Source of the DNA: Nocardioides bizhenqiangii
GTDB taxonomy: Bacteria; Actinomycetota; Actinomycetes; Propionibacteriales; Nocardioidaceae
Direction: 5' to 3'
Length of the DNA stretch: 64,000 nucleotides
Assembly (NCBI RefSeq): GCF_034661235.1
Contig: NZ_CP141059.1
Coordinates: 3,781,501-3,845,500 of the forward strand
A program made the position numbers and the translations under genes. The notes under the pieces were generated by a model. That model ran no database searches and had not been told where the DNA came from. It worked only from the letters and a program-made list of their open reading frames with translations. Within the stretch, counting starts at the first letter, position 1; each line of letters begins with the position of its first letter. This document shows, piece after piece, positions 8,784 through 17,637 of the stretch.

Positions 8784-11453
8784 ATGACAACCACACCGGG
8801 GGCTCCGAGCGAGGCTGCCGCACGTGCGCGGCGCCCGTCCGGCCTGGTCGCTCGCTCGCGTCTGTTCGAGTTGCTCGAGGACGGGGCGGCCGGCCCGGTC
8901 ACGCTCATCTCGGCACCGCCGGGCAGCGGCAAGACCACCCTCGTGCGCTCCTGGCTCGCGGCACGGCCGTCGGAGACAGCGTCGGCGTGGGTCGACGTGC
9001 CTCGCGACGAGACGGACGCGGCGCACTTCTGGGGCCAGGTGCTGGACTCGATCCGGGACACAGCTGCCGTCGCGGCCGACTCGGTGCTGGCAACCCTGGT
9101 CCCCACGCCCCACTCGGAACCGGGTGAGCTGGTGGGCCACCTCCTGGTCGGGCTGCGGCACGTCGACCACCCGCTGGTGCTGATCCTCGACGACGTGCAG
9201 CACCTCCGCTCGGCGGACCTGGTCTCCGATCTCGAGACGCTGGTGACGGAGGCGCCGCCCGGCCTGCACGTCGTGCTCCTGTCGCGGCGGGACCCGAAGC
9301 TCGGGCTGCACCGGCTCCGGCTGGCCGGCCGGCTCACCGAGATCCGCGCTGCGGACCTCGAGTTCACCGCCGAGGAGGCCGGCGAGCTCCTGGCGGGCGC
9401 CGGCGTGAGCGTCGGCGCGGACGAGGTCACCAGGCTCCACGAGCGGACCGAGGGGTGGGCGACGGGTCTCCGGCTGGCCGCGATGTCGCTGACGCGGCAC
9501 CAGTCGCCGGAGCAGTTCGTGGCGGAGTTCGCCGGCAGCGAGCGCACCATCGCCGACTACCTGCTCGGCGAGGTGTTGGCGCGCCAGCCGGCCGAGGTCC
9601 GGGACCTGCTCCTCCGCACCTGCATCCTCGACGGGGTCAACGGCGAGCTCGCCGACCTGCTGACCGGGAGGCGCGACGGTGACCGGCTCCTGCACGAGCT
9701 CGAGGAGGCGAACGCGCTGGTCGTCGCGACCGACGTGGCCCGCACCTGGTTCCGCTATCACCACCTCCTGCTCGACCTGCTCCGCCTCGAGCTGCGTCGC
9801 GAGCTGCCGGGTGAGATCGGCGAGCTGCACGGCCGGGCGGCGCGGTGGTACGCCGCGCACGGTCGAGCGGTCGACGCCATCCGCCACGCCCGGCTGGCCG
9901 AGGACTGGGAGCTGACCTGCGAGCTGCTCGGCCAGCACTGGGTGGAGCTCCTGCTCGACGGCGAGGAGACCACCCTCAGCGTGCTCCTGGACGGCATCCC
10001 GCGCGGCGTGGTCGACGCCGACGCGGAGGTCGCCGCCATGCTCGCCGCCGACCGGCTCCGGCACGAGCAGTGGGCCGAGGCGGACGCTCTCCTGGCACGA
10101 GCGCGGCAGACGATCTCCGACGTGCCGGCGACCCGGCGCGGGCGGGCCGACATCGCCTTCGCGACCGTGCAGCTGTTCCGGGCCCGCCACCTCGGTGGTG
10201 TCGAGGATGTGGTGGACGAGGCGAACAGCGCGGTCGAGCGACATCTGGGAACCGTCGAGCAGGGAGGCTCCGAGCTCGAGGGGCTGGCGTTGTTCAACCT
10301 CGGTGTCGCGAAGGCGTGGACGCTCCGGTTCGCCGAGGCCGAGGACGACCTCGAGCGCGCCCTCGCGCTCGGCCGCACCATCGGCCGTCCCTACATCGAG
10401 ATCGGCTGCCTCTCCGCGTTGGGCAACGTGGCCACGCTGTCGGAACGTCTCGAGCGCGGAGAGCAACTCCTACGGGACGCCATCGTCGTGGCGGAGCGCG
10501 TGGGATGGACCAGCCACCCGCTGGTCGGCGGCGCGTGCATGGGCCTCGCGGCGACACTGGTCGACCGGGGCATGCTGGCGGAGGGCGAGCTCTGGGCCGA
10601 GCGGGCCGAACCGATCCTGGCCCGGGCAGGAGAGCCGTCGGCCAGTGTCGGCCTGAGGCACGTCCAGGGGATCCTCGCCATGGCGCGCAACCGCTACGAA
10701 GACGCCCTCGCCGCCTTCCGCGACGGAGAGCGGTTGGTGGAGGTGCTGCGCGCCCCGCATGCGCTCGCAGCCATCACCCGACCGTGGCAGCTCCGCGCCC
10801 GGCTCCAGCTCGGCGAGACCGATGCCGTCCGCGCGGACCTGGTCGACGCGCCGATGACGGCCCAGTGGTGCAACGTCGCGGCGCGCTTGTCTCTGATCGC
10901 CGGCGACCCCCGGGGTGCCCTGGCCGCGGTCGCACCGGTCCTGAGCGGTGACGCGCCCGTCCTCCACGGGAACTTCCGGATCGAGGCGTACGTGCTCCAT
11001 GCCTTGGCCAAGCGCGCCGAGGGCGACGCAGACGCGGCGCTCGTCAGCACCGAGCGCGCGCTTGCGCTCTCGGAACCCAACGGCAACGTGGGCATGATCT
11101 TGACGATCCCGGGCGCGAGCGAGCTGTTCCGCGACCATCCGAACCACCGCACCGCGCACGGAGCCCACCTCCAGCTGCTCCGCGACCTGCTGGCCGGCGT
11201 GGAGCCCGAGCCGACCGCCGCCGCCGCGGTGACGCTCGAGGAACCGCTGAAGGAACGTGAGCTGGCGGTGCTGCGTTTCCTGTCCACCAACCTGACCGCG
11301 GCCGAGATCGGCAACGAGCTGTTCCTCTCGGTGCACACCGTCAAGACGCACATGCGCAAGCTCTACGCCAAGCTCGGCGTGCACACGCGTGCGGAGGCGG
11401 TCCAGCAGGGTCGTGCGCTCGGACTGCTAGCGCCGGCGCGCCGTACGCACTGA
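8784..11453 (+). CDS. MalT-like large ATP-binding LuxR-family (STAND) regulator
   Basis: An 889-residue cytosolic regulator. A Walker A loop (APPGSGKTT, about residues 44-52) and Walker B (LVLILDDVQH, about 130-140) form the STAND ATPase. A long TPR-like helical middle follows, then a C-terminal LuxR helix-turn-helix (LKERELAVLRFL to HTVKTHMRKLYAKLG, about 825-880). In the MalT family, an inducer bound to the helical part promotes ATP-dependent oligomerisation on DNA. The ATG has a GAGGGGGTGAC ribosome site, and a TAGCGT -10-like hexamer lies at 8753-8758. It sits between two targets that share a palindrome, so it probably controls them. The inducer is unknown. Confidence 0.9.
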   Translation: MTTTPGAPSEAAARARRPSGLVARSRLFELLEDGAAGPVTLISAPPGSGKTTLVRSWLAARPSETASAWVDVPRDETDAAHFWGQVLDSIRDTAAVAADSVLATLVPTPHSEPGELVGHLLVGLRHVDHPLVLILDDVQHLRSADLVSDLETLVTEAPPGLHVVLLSRRDPKLGLHRLRLAGRLTEIRAADLEFTAEEAGELLAGAGVSVGADEVTRLHERTEGWATGLRLAAMSLTRHQSPEQFVAEFAGSERTIADYLLGEVLARQPAEVRDLLLRTCILDGVNGELADLLTGRRDGDRLLHELEEANALVVATDVARTWFRYHHLLLDLLRLELRRELPGEIGELHGRAARWYAAHGRAVDAIRHARLAEDWELTCELLGQHWVELLLDGEETTLSVLLDGIPRGVVDADAEVAAMLAADRLRHEQWAEADALLARARQTISDVPATRRGRADIAFATVQLFRARHLGGVEDVVDEANSAVERHLGTVEQGGSELEGLALFNLGVAKAWTLRFAEAEDDLERALALGRTIGRPYIEIGCLSALGNVATLSERLERGEQLLRDAIVVAERVGWTSHPLVGGACMGLAATLVDRGMLAEGELWAERAEPILARAGEPSASVGLRHVQGILAMARNRYEDALAAFRDGERLVEVLRAPHALAAITRPWQLRARLQLGETDAVRADLVDAPMTAQWCNVAARLSLIAGDPRGALAAVAPVLSGDAPVLHGNFRIEAYVLHALAKRAEGDADAALVSTERALALSEPNGNVGMILTIPGASELFRDHPNHRTAHGAHLQLLRDLLAGVEPEPTAAAAVTLEEPLKERELAVLRFLSTNLTAAEIGNELFLSVHTVKTHMRKLYAKLGVHTRAEAVQQGRALGLLAPARRTH

Positions 11454-11478
11454 GGGCTTCGTCAACGCCTCATCACCC

Positions 11479-11508
11479 CGTCATCCGCATCGTGCGATGA
11501 CGCGTCAT
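11479..11508. promoter_or_regulatory. Palindromic 30-base site, copy 2 (likely operator)
   Basis: The second copy of the site at 6986-7015, differing at three positions; here the trailing half-site is a full CGTCAT. It ends 24 bases before the ATG of the 71-residue protein, a position compatible with either repression or close activation. The stretch just before it (CTCATCACCC) contains a weaker half-site. Confidence 0.7.
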
Positions 11509-11532
11509 ACGCGATCTCCTGACGCTGAGGGC

Positions 11533-11748
11533 ATGAAGCCAACGAACTACGCAATCACCGTCCGCGGCCGGCTCGGTCCGGCCCTCATCGACGCCTTCGA
11601 GGGTATGAGCGTCACCACCTCGCCGACGCAGACGCTCCTCGAGGGCCGCATCGTCGACCAGGCCGCCCTGCACGGCGTCCTCGAGCTGATCGAGTCCCTC
11701 GGCCTCGAGCTGCTCGACGTACGACGCCTCGACACCCCCACCCCCTGA
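11533..11748 (+). CDS. Small conserved-looking protein of the efflux operon (71 residues)
   Basis: No family recognised with confidence. The 71-residue protein has alternating strand and helix segments (YAITVRGRLG, then PALIDAFEG, then TLLEGRIVDQAALHGVLELIESLGLELLDVRRL), a pattern expected of a small ferredoxin-like (ACT-like) fold. It has no signal peptide or cysteines. A short GAGG precedes the ATG. It lies 46 bases before the MMPL gene and directly behind the second palindrome, so it is probably co-transcribed with MMPL. A ligand-sensing or accessory role is only a guess. Confidence 0.7.
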   Translation: MKPTNYAITVRGRLGPALIDAFEGMSVTTSPTQTLLEGRIVDQAALHGVLELIESLGLELLDVRRLDTPTP

Positions 11749-11794
11749 CCCCTTCTCACTTCTCGCTTCTCGCATCCCGAAAGGCAGCATCACC

Positions 11795-13987
11795 ATGTCC
11801 AGGTTCCTGCACCGACTGGCGGTCTTCTCGGCCCGCCACCGAGCCCTCGTCATCGGCGGTTGGCTCGTCGTCCTCGCCGCGCTCCTGGTGGTCAGCCACC
11901 AGGCCGGCACGAAGTACAGCAGCTCCTCCACGGTCGACGGCTCCGACAGCGCCGCGGCCACCGAGCTGATGGAGCGCTCGTTCTCGGCCGAGCTCGCCGA
12001 CACCAGCCCGATCGTGTTCCACACCGAGGAGGGGTCGATCACCGACCCCGAGCACCGCGCGACGGTGGAGGCCTCCCTGCACGCGCTCTCCCAGGACTCC
12101 GACGTCGCATCCGTCACGGATTCTTTCGCGGAGGGCAGCGCGACGGTCTCGGCCGACGGCACGACCGCCTACGCCAACCTCGTTCCCGCCGAGCCGCTCG
12201 GTGACCTGAGCGTCGAGGAGGCCGAGGCGATCCTCGACACCGCGACCGAGCCGGCGGAGGGCACCGAGGTCGAGGTCGCTGCCGGCGGTCAGCTCGGCAC
12301 CAAGGTCTCCAAGCCGGAGACCGCTACCAGTGAGCTGGTCGGGATCCTCGCGGCGATGCTGATCCTGGTGCTGGTGTTCGGCACGATCACCGCGATGGCG
12401 CTGCCCATCGCCAGTGCGATCGTCGGCCTGATGGCCGGGCTCAGCATCGTGTCGCTGCTCGGCCACGCCATCGCCGTACCCGACGTGGCGCCGACGATCG
12501 CGACGATGATCGGGCTCGGCGTCGGCATCGACTACGCGCTCTTCATCGTCACCCGCGCACGCTCGGCCCGTCACGAGGGCCGGAGCGTCCACGACGCGAT
12601 CGGCCATGCGGCGGCGACCTCCGGGAGCGCGGTCGCGTTCGCCGGCGGCACCGTCGTGATCGCGCTCCTCGCGCTGGCGGTCTCCGGTCTCTCGTTCATC
12701 ACCGTGCTGGGTCAGGCTGCCGCGATCGTCGTCGTGGTCGCCGTGCTCGCGTCGATGACGCTGCTGCCCGCTCTGCTCAGCCTGTGCGGCGACGGCATCG
12801 AGAAGCTCCGCATCGGACGCGACCGTCGGCCGACCCTCGGTCACAGTGCGGTCTGGCAGCAGTGGGGTGAGCGCCTCGCGCGGCGCCCGCGCCTGTACGC
12901 CGCGACGTCCGTGCTGGTGCTGATCGGGTTGAGTGTCCCGGTCCTGAGCCTCGGGCTCGGCCTCACCGACCAGTCCAGCGCGCCGGAGTCGACCAGCTCG
13001 CGCCAGGCCTACGACCAGCTGACCGAGTCGTTCGGCGCCGGAGCCAACGCCCCGCTGCTCGTGACGGTGGACCTCGGGTCCGAGCCGGCGACCGGTCCGG
13101 ACGACCCTCGGCTGGCCCAGCTCCACGGCGGTCTCTCGGCAGCGGACGGCGTCCAGGCCGTCGGCATGCCTCAGCTGTCGCAGGACGGCACCGCCGCGCT
13201 GATGAACGTGATCCCCGCGGGTTCGCCGACCTCGGACGTCACCAAGGATCTGGTCGACGAGGTACGGGACGCCACGATCCCGGCCTCGGGGCTCGATGCC
13301 CACGTCGGCGGCTCCACCGCGCAGCAGCTCGACCTCGCCGAGCTGATCGGCGACCGACTGCCCCTGATCATCGGGGTGGTGGTCGCGCTGAGCGTGCTGC
13401 TGCTGATGATCGCGTTCCGCACGGTGGTCGCGCCGCTCCAGGCGGCCCTGGTGAACCTGCTGGCGGTGGGCGCTGCCTACGGCATCGTGACCGCGGTGTT
13501 CCAGGAAGGCATCGGCATCACCGCGATCGGGCTGGACGGAGCGATCCCGATCGTGTCGTACGTCCCGATGATGATGTTCGCCATCCTGTTCGGGCTGTCC
13601 ATGGACTACCAGGTGTTCCTGCTCAGCCGGGTCCGCGAAGAGGTCGACGCCGGAAGGTCGCCGCGGCAAGCGGTCATCGACGGGCTGGCCGGCACCGGCA
13701 AGGTGATCGTCTCGGCCGGCGCGATCATGGTTGCGGTGTTCGCGAGCTTCGTCCTCAACGGCGACCCCACCGTCAAGGAGTTCGGTGTCGGCCTGGCCTC
13801 GGCCATCCTGATCGCGGTGGGCATGGTGGTCATCCTGCTGCCGGCCGTGATGCTGCTCATGGGCAGGCGGACCTGGTGGCTGCCCGGCTGGCTCGACCGG
13901 ATCCTCCCGCACCTCGACGTGGAGGGGGGCAGCGCTTCCGAGGCCGATGAGGTGGCCGAGAAGTCCAGGGAAACGGTGAGTGCCTGA
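11795..13987 (+). CDS. MMPL/RND-family transporter
   Basis: A 730-residue protein with the 12-helix RND layout: helix 1 (VIGGWLVVLAALLVV), a large extracytoplasmic loop, helices 2-6, a second loop and helices 7-12. The Asp-Tyr proton-relay pairs sit in GLGVGIDYALFIVTR and FGLSMDYQVFLLSR, as in MmpL proteins. Actinobacterial MMPL proteins export lipids, glycolipids or drugs. The start ATG follows AAAGGCAG. It lies downstream of the small protein and the palindromic site, and a very strong terminator follows it. Confidence 0.93.
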   Translation: MSRFLHRLAVFSARHRALVIGGWLVVLAALLVVSHQAGTKYSSSSTVDGSDSAAATELMERSFSAELADTSPIVFHTEEGSITDPEHRATVEASLHALSQDSDVASVTDSFAEGSATVSADGTTAYANLVPAEPLGDLSVEEAEAILDTATEPAEGTEVEVAAGGQLGTKVSKPETATSELVGILAAMLILVLVFGTITAMALPIASAIVGLMAGLSIVSLLGHAIAVPDVAPTIATMIGLGVGIDYALFIVTRARSARHEGRSVHDAIGHAAATSGSAVAFAGGTVVIALLALAVSGLSFITVLGQAAAIVVVVAVLASMTLLPALLSLCGDGIEKLRIGRDRRPTLGHSAVWQQWGERLARRPRLYAATSVLVLIGLSVPVLSLGLGLTDQSSAPESTSSRQAYDQLTESFGAGANAPLLVTVDLGSEPATGPDDPRLAQLHGGLSAADGVQAVGMPQLSQDGTAALMNVIPAGSPTSDVTKDLVDEVRDATIPASGLDAHVGGSTAQQLDLAELIGDRLPLIIGVVVALSVLLLMIAFRTVVAPLQAALVNLLAVGAAYGIVTAVFQEGIGITAIGLDGAIPIVSYVPMMMFAILFGLSMDYQVFLLSRVREEVDAGRSPRQAVIDGLAGTGKVIVSAGAIMVAVFASFVLNGDPTVKEFGVGLASAILIAVGMVVILLPAVMLLMGRRTWWLPGWLDRILPHLDVEGGSASEADEVAEKSRETVSA

Positions 13988-13999
13988 GCACTTCTAGCA

Positions 14000-14039
14000 G
14001 GACCGCACCCCGACCGAGAGATCGGTCGGGGTGCGGTCC
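14000..14039. terminator. Perfect 18-bp hairpin terminator after MMPL
   Basis: An uninterrupted 18-bp inverted repeat (GGACCGCACCCCGACCGA and its complement) around a GAGA loop starts 13 bases after the MMPL stop. It lies between the convergent MMPL gene and the small acidic-protein gene ending at 14053, so it probably works in both directions. Confidence 0.93.
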
Positions 14040-14052
14040 GCCCGCTTGTGCG

Positions 14053-14235
14053 TCAGGCGTCAGGCGTCTGGGTGCTCTCGCGCCGGGTGCCTTCCGGGTC
14101 GTCGACCCGGTCGTCCGACTCCTCGAGGATCGCTTCCGCCTGCGCCTCCGGATCGTCGCTTCCAGCCGCCCTCTCCTCGGGCAGCAGCTTCGACCGGCTC
14201 TCGATGCGCTCTTCGTCCTCTGGTGATCGGCTCAT
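14053..14235 (-). CDS. Small acidic protein (60 residues), conserved actinobacterial type
   Basis: A 60-residue, highly charged protein. SKLLPEERAAGSDDPEAQAEAILEES is a segment I have seen in small unannotated actinobacterial proteins; the rest (EDEERIESR, DDPEGTRRESTQTPD) looks disordered. It has no signal peptide or membrane segment. Function unknown. It is the last of three small genes on this strand and faces the MMPL terminator. Confidence 0.65.
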   Translation of the reverse strand: MSRSPEDEERIESRSKLLPEERAAGSDDPEAQAEAILEESDDRVDDPEGTRRESTQTPDA

Positions 14236-14252
14236 ACGTACGCCGTACCCGC

Positions 14253-14468
14253 TCAGCGCGCTCGCACACGAACTAGATAGCCGATCACCGCGATCCCGGC
14301 AAGCGCGCAGAGTGTGAACCCGATGACGCCGGCAACGTCCTCGCTCAAGCCCAGGGAGGCGTGGGCAAACCCGAGCAGGAGGGCGCCGGTGCCCACGATC
14401 AGCACGAACAGGCCGAGCGCGACTCCGATGTCGACCGTCTTCCGATCCCGTTCCTCCTGGGTCTGCAC
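14253..14468 (-). CDS. Small two-helix membrane protein (71 residues)
   Basis: A charged head (QTQEERDRKTVD) is followed by two hydrophobic helices (IGVALGLFVLIVGTGALLLGFA and VIGFTLCALAGIAVIGYLV) and an Arg-rich tail (RVRAR). This predicts a hairpin in the membrane with both ends inside. The start is a GTG with GGGAG upstream. No family recognised. It is grouped with two small acidic-protein genes in the same orientation. Confidence 0.7.
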   Translation of the reverse strand: MQTQEERDRKTVDIGVALGLFVLIVGTGALLLGFAHASLGLSEDVAGVIGFTLCALAGIAVIGYLVRVRAR

Positions 14469-14506
14469 GTGGCCATCATCTCCCGCGGAGACAACCGGAC
14501 ACGGTC

Positions 14507-14701
14507 CTAGCGGGTGTCCTCGTCCCGGTGCGGGTTTGCGTTCGGTCCCGCCTCGGGCTCGGGCTCCTGCGCTTCTCCGCTCTCACTGTCGGGGTAACCC
14601 GCAGCGGCGTCGCCGTCGGCGATCGGGGTGTCGGCGTCGTCACCGTCCATGCTGCCCACCTCTGACACCTGGGCGTCGTCCTTCGCGCTTGGTTCACTCA
14701 T
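14507..14701 (-). CDS. Small acidic, probably disordered protein (64 residues)
   Basis: A 64-residue protein rich in Asp, Glu, Pro and Ala (KDDAQVSEVGSMDGDDADTP near the start, EAQEPEPEAGPN near the end) with no hydrophobic segment. The ATG is at 14699-14701. Function unknown. The composition is that of intrinsically disordered stress or hydration proteins, but that is only a resemblance. Confidence 0.5.
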   Translation of the reverse strand: MSEPSAKDDAQVSEVGSMDGDDADTPIADGDAAAGYPDSESGEAQEPEPEAGPNANPHRDEDTR

Positions 14702-14742
14702 GAACCGGAGGTACCCAGCCTCCGCGCGGTGAGTCTCGGCAG

Positions 14743-15681
14743 TCAGGCTGCCGCCGCGCCGGCACCCCAACCGTCGAAGAGCCTGAGGTAGGTCTCGGGG
14801 TCCTCGAGCATCAGGGCATGACGCCGGTCGTCGATGACATGGCCCTCCCAGTCGGGACGGGCGGCGAGGACCGACCGCAGCACCTTCGCCGGGACGAGCG
14901 CGTCCTTGGTGCCACCGAGCAGCAGCGTCGGCGACTGGATCCCCCGGATGGCGCGCCACGTCTGGCGCGGGTCGGCCCACAGCGACGAGACCGAACAGGT
15001 CGCCGCCAGGAGGGCGCGGCGACGGTCGACGCCCTCGATGTCCTCCGCGAAGTCGGCTGCCATGAGGGCGAGCACCGCACGGTCGACCCCGTCCGGGTCC
15101 GGGAAGATCAGCTTGAGCAGGGCCCGGTTACGACGCGCGTCGAGCCCGGGTCCTGCTAGCCCGACGGCTCCGAGGGCCAGCGCGGTGAGGGACGACACAG
15201 CGACCGGCAGCATGCCGTCGATCGTCGCGCGGCTGGGCCTGAGGAATCCGAGCGGCGAGCGCGGGGGCAACGCCGGTGACACCAGGACGAGGCGGTCGAC
15301 ACGGTCGGGGTCATCGGCCGCGAGGAGGGTCCCGACCAGACCGCCCATCGAGTTGCCGTGCAGGGTGAATCTCTCCCACCCCAGGGCGTCCGCGACGTCG
15401 AGCACGAAGGCGACGTACCCGTGCATGGTGAGCGGGTCGTCGTCGGCGATGGGTGTCCGACCGAAACCCGGCAGGTCCACGGCGACCACCGGACCGTGCT
15501 CGGACAGGCCTTCCATGACCTCCACCCAGGTGACCGACGAACCGCCGAGACCGTGCACGAGCAGCTGAGGACGGGCATCGGACGCCCCGCGGCCGGGCGC
15601 CGAGAGGATCCGGACCTGACGACCGTCCACCTCCAGGAACGTGTCGGTCACGGACGGCCAGTCGGCGAGTTGGGTGCTCAC
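14743..15681 (-). CDS. Alpha/beta-hydrolase fold enzyme
   Basis: A 312-residue cytosolic hydrolase. LLVHGLGGSS supplies the oxyanion hole, HGNSMGGLVG the nucleophile elbow (Ser near residue 117), GGTKDALVP the acid and DRRHALMLEDPE the catalytic His, so the triad is complete. The length and cap region fit the esterase / lactonase / MhpC-like group; the substrate is not predictable. The GTG start follows GGAGGG at about 10 bases and a closer AGGG. It stands alone between small genes. Confidence 0.88.
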   Translation of the reverse strand: MSTQLADWPSVTDTFLEVDGRQVRILSAPGRGASDARPQLLVHGLGGSSVTWVEVMEGLSEHGPVVAVDLPGFGRTPIADDDPLTMHGYVAFVLDVADALGWERFTLHGNSMGGLVGTLLAADDPDRVDRLVLVSPALPPRSPLGFLRPSRATIDGMLPVAVSSLTALALGAVGLAGPGLDARRNRALLKLIFPDPDGVDRAVLALMAADFAEDIEGVDRRRALLAATCSVSSLWADPRQTWRAIRGIQSPTLLLGGTKDALVPAKVLRSVLAARPDWEGHVIDDRRHALMLEDPETYLRLFDGWGAGAAAA

Positions 15682-15757
15682 GTCCCTAAGTTTCCCTCCG
15701 GCACCCGAACCATCCGGTGCAACGCATCACGTCGGGCGTGCCGGGTACCGCGGCCTC

Positions 15758-15886
15758 ATGACCAGCGGCAAGCCCTCCCCACGCCCGTTGACCGATCCCG
15801 CCGAGGACCCGCGGGACGACCCGCAGACCCAGATCGCGCCCGAGCCGGAGGCCCCCCTCGAGGAGCAGGACGAGGAGGAGCAGTAG
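15758..15886 (+). CDS. Possible small acidic protein (42 residues)
   Basis: A 42-residue frame with a strongly acidic C-terminus (EAPLEEQDEEEQ) and a Pro-rich start. It fits the intergenic space between two divergent and convergent neighbours without overlap, and its composition matches the nearby small acidic proteins. No good ribosome site is visible, so it may not be expressed. Confidence 0.35.
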   Translation: MTSGKPSPRPLTDPAEDPRDDPQTQIAPEPEAPLEEQDEEEQ

Positions 15887-15909
15887 CGTCCGGTGTGCTG
15901 CGGCCCTCC

Positions 15910-17637
15910 TCACCTCGGCGGCAGGCGCCGTAGGGCGAGCATGGCGATGTCGTCCGCCGCGCCCGCGCCGCGGAGGGCGGTGAGAAGAGAGGTCAGCAGG
16001 TCGTCGACCGGCTCGTGGCCGTGCCGCCGCGCCGCGTCGACCAACCGCCGGATGCCGGTGTCGATGTCCTCGCCGCGTCGCTCGACCAAGCCGTCCGTGT
16101 AGGCGACCAACGTCGATCCGGGCGGCATCGTGAACGTCGTCGACCGGTACGACGACGCGCCCACTCCGAGCGGAGGACCGACCGGAATCGCCACCTGCTC
16201 GCTGCGGTCCGTCGAGATGAGCAGCGGGAGCGGATGGCCGGCGCTGGCGACGACGACCTCGCCCGTGCGCCAGGCTCCCAGGCCGACGACCGCGGTGGTG
16301 ATGTGGTCGTCCACCGTGACGTCGAACTGGCGCGAGCACTTCTCGAGCGCCTCGTCCGGGGTGTTGCCGTCGACGAGGTAGGCGCGGAGCGTGAACCGCG
16401 CCCGCGCCATCTCGGCCACGGCGTCGACTCCGCGACCGGAGACGTCGCCGACGACGAAGCCGAAGTGGTCCTCCCCGATGTCGATGACGCTGTACCAGTC
16501 GCCCCCGATCTCGATGCCTTCCGTGCCGGCGACGTACTTGGAGGCGATCTCGATCTGCGGGATCGGCGGCATGACCTGCGGCAGGAGCGCTCGCTGCAGA
16601 CGCACGAACACCGCCCGCTGCTCCTCGTAGAGGCCGTTGATCTTCTGGTAGAGCGCGTTGATCGTCGCCGAGTCGGTCTCGACCCGGCTACGGATGCCGA
16701 CCCGCTGGCGAACGACGAAGGCCGTGGCGATGGTCAGCAAGAGGCCGCCCGCAAGCAGGATCAGCCAGAGGCGGTGGCTCAGCGAGCTGCCGAGATGCTC
16801 GTCGGGCCGCGTCACCAAAGTCAGCACCGTGTCGCCGAAGGGGATCTCCTCCGCCGCGGTGCGGCCGTCGAGGGGAAGGTCCGCGGGGTCGACGTTGGTC
16901 GTCGTCATGTCGACGAGCCGGGTTCCTTCACCGAAGTAGATGGCGTAGTCGATGTTGGCGTACGCCGAGTCGCGGTCGACCGGAGCCCGACGATCGGTCG
17001 GGAGCGCTCTCTCGACCTTCACGACGAAACCGGTGCCCGGGTCGGCGAGCGCGTAGGCGATCCGATCCTGCCGACCCGCCGACACGCGCTCCACCACCGA
17101 CGTCTCGGCTTTCAAAGCACGGCTGAGGAAGTCCTGGACCTCCGGCCCGCGAGGATCCATTCCTGGCGGCCTCCCGAGTGCTGCCAGACGCGTCAGCGTG
17201 CGCCCGTCGCGACGCCACAGCGAGGCCGAGACGAACAGGGCGTCGTCACCGACGTTCGCTGCGAACGCGCGGCGGAAGACCGAGGGGTCGCCGTCGGGGC
17301 CGGCTGTCGCCTGCACCTGCAACGCCGTGGTCAACGGCTGCTCGATGACGAGGATCGCGGTGGAGAGCACCGTCGCCGCCTGCCGCGTCTGGGTCTCGAG
17401 CAGGCGGTCCTCCGTCGACATGTCGGCGCGATAGGCCGCCCACGCGGAGACGCCGGTGAGGACCAGACCGACCAGGACAGTGATGACGACCGCCCGCGCC
17501 GGTCGGCTCGCACCGCGCCCGGCAGCGGGTCCGGCGCTGACGTCGTCGCGGACCTCGACGGGACTGTCGCTCGGCTGGATCGCGGGAGGCGTCGGCTCGG
17601 AGGCGGTCTCTTGCCGCTCAGGTGCTCGCGACGCCAT
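15910..17637 (-). CDS. Membrane-bound SpoIIE/RsbU-type PP2C serine phosphatase with extracytoplasmic sensor
   Basis: A 575-residue protein. A basic, disordered N-tail leads to helix 1 (VVITVLVGLVLTGVSAWAAY, about residues 50-70), a sensor region of about 240 residues outside the membrane, helix 2 (LWLILLAGGLLLTIATAFVV) and a coiled linker. The PP2C domain follows: GGDWYSVIDI, GDVSGRGVDA, AYTDGLVERR and DDIAMLALR hold the metal-binding aspartates. Such phosphatases dephosphorylate STAS anti-sigma-factor antagonists. Its ATG lies inside the end of the STAS gene, so the two are translationally coupled. AAGGG precedes the start. Confidence 0.92.
   Translation of the reverse strand: MASRAPERQETASEPTPPAIQPSDSPVEVRDDVSAGPAAGRGASRPARAVVITVLVGLVLTGVSAWAAYRADMSTEDRLLETQTRQAATVLSTAILVIEQPLTTALQVQATAGPDGDPSVFRRAFAANVGDDALFVSASLWRRDGRTLTRLAALGRPPGMDPRGPEVQDFLSRALKAETSVVERVSAGRQDRIAYALADPGTGFVVKVERALPTDRRAPVDRDSAYANIDYAIYFGEGTRLVDMTTTNVDPADLPLDGRTAAEEIPFGDTVLTLVTRPDEHLGSSLSHRLWLILLAGGLLLTIATAFVVRQRVGIRSRVETDSATINALYQKINGLYEEQRAVFVRLQRALLPQVMPPIPQIEIASKYVAGTEGIEIGGDWYSVIDIGEDHFGFVVGDVSGRGVDAVAEMARARFTLRAYLVDGNTPDEALEKCSRQFDVTVDDHITTAVVGLGAWRTGEVVVASAGHPLPLLISTDRSEQVAIPVGPPLGVGASSYRSTTFTMPPGSTLVAYTDGLVERRGEDIDTGIRRLVDAARRHGHEPVDDLLTSLLTALRGAGAADDIAMLALRRLPPR

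Noticed and set aside
11756..13912. A 718-codon minus-strand frame opposite MMPL
   Set aside because: His/Asp/Arg-rich low-complexity translation with no domain; the sense strand encodes a full 12-helix transporter.
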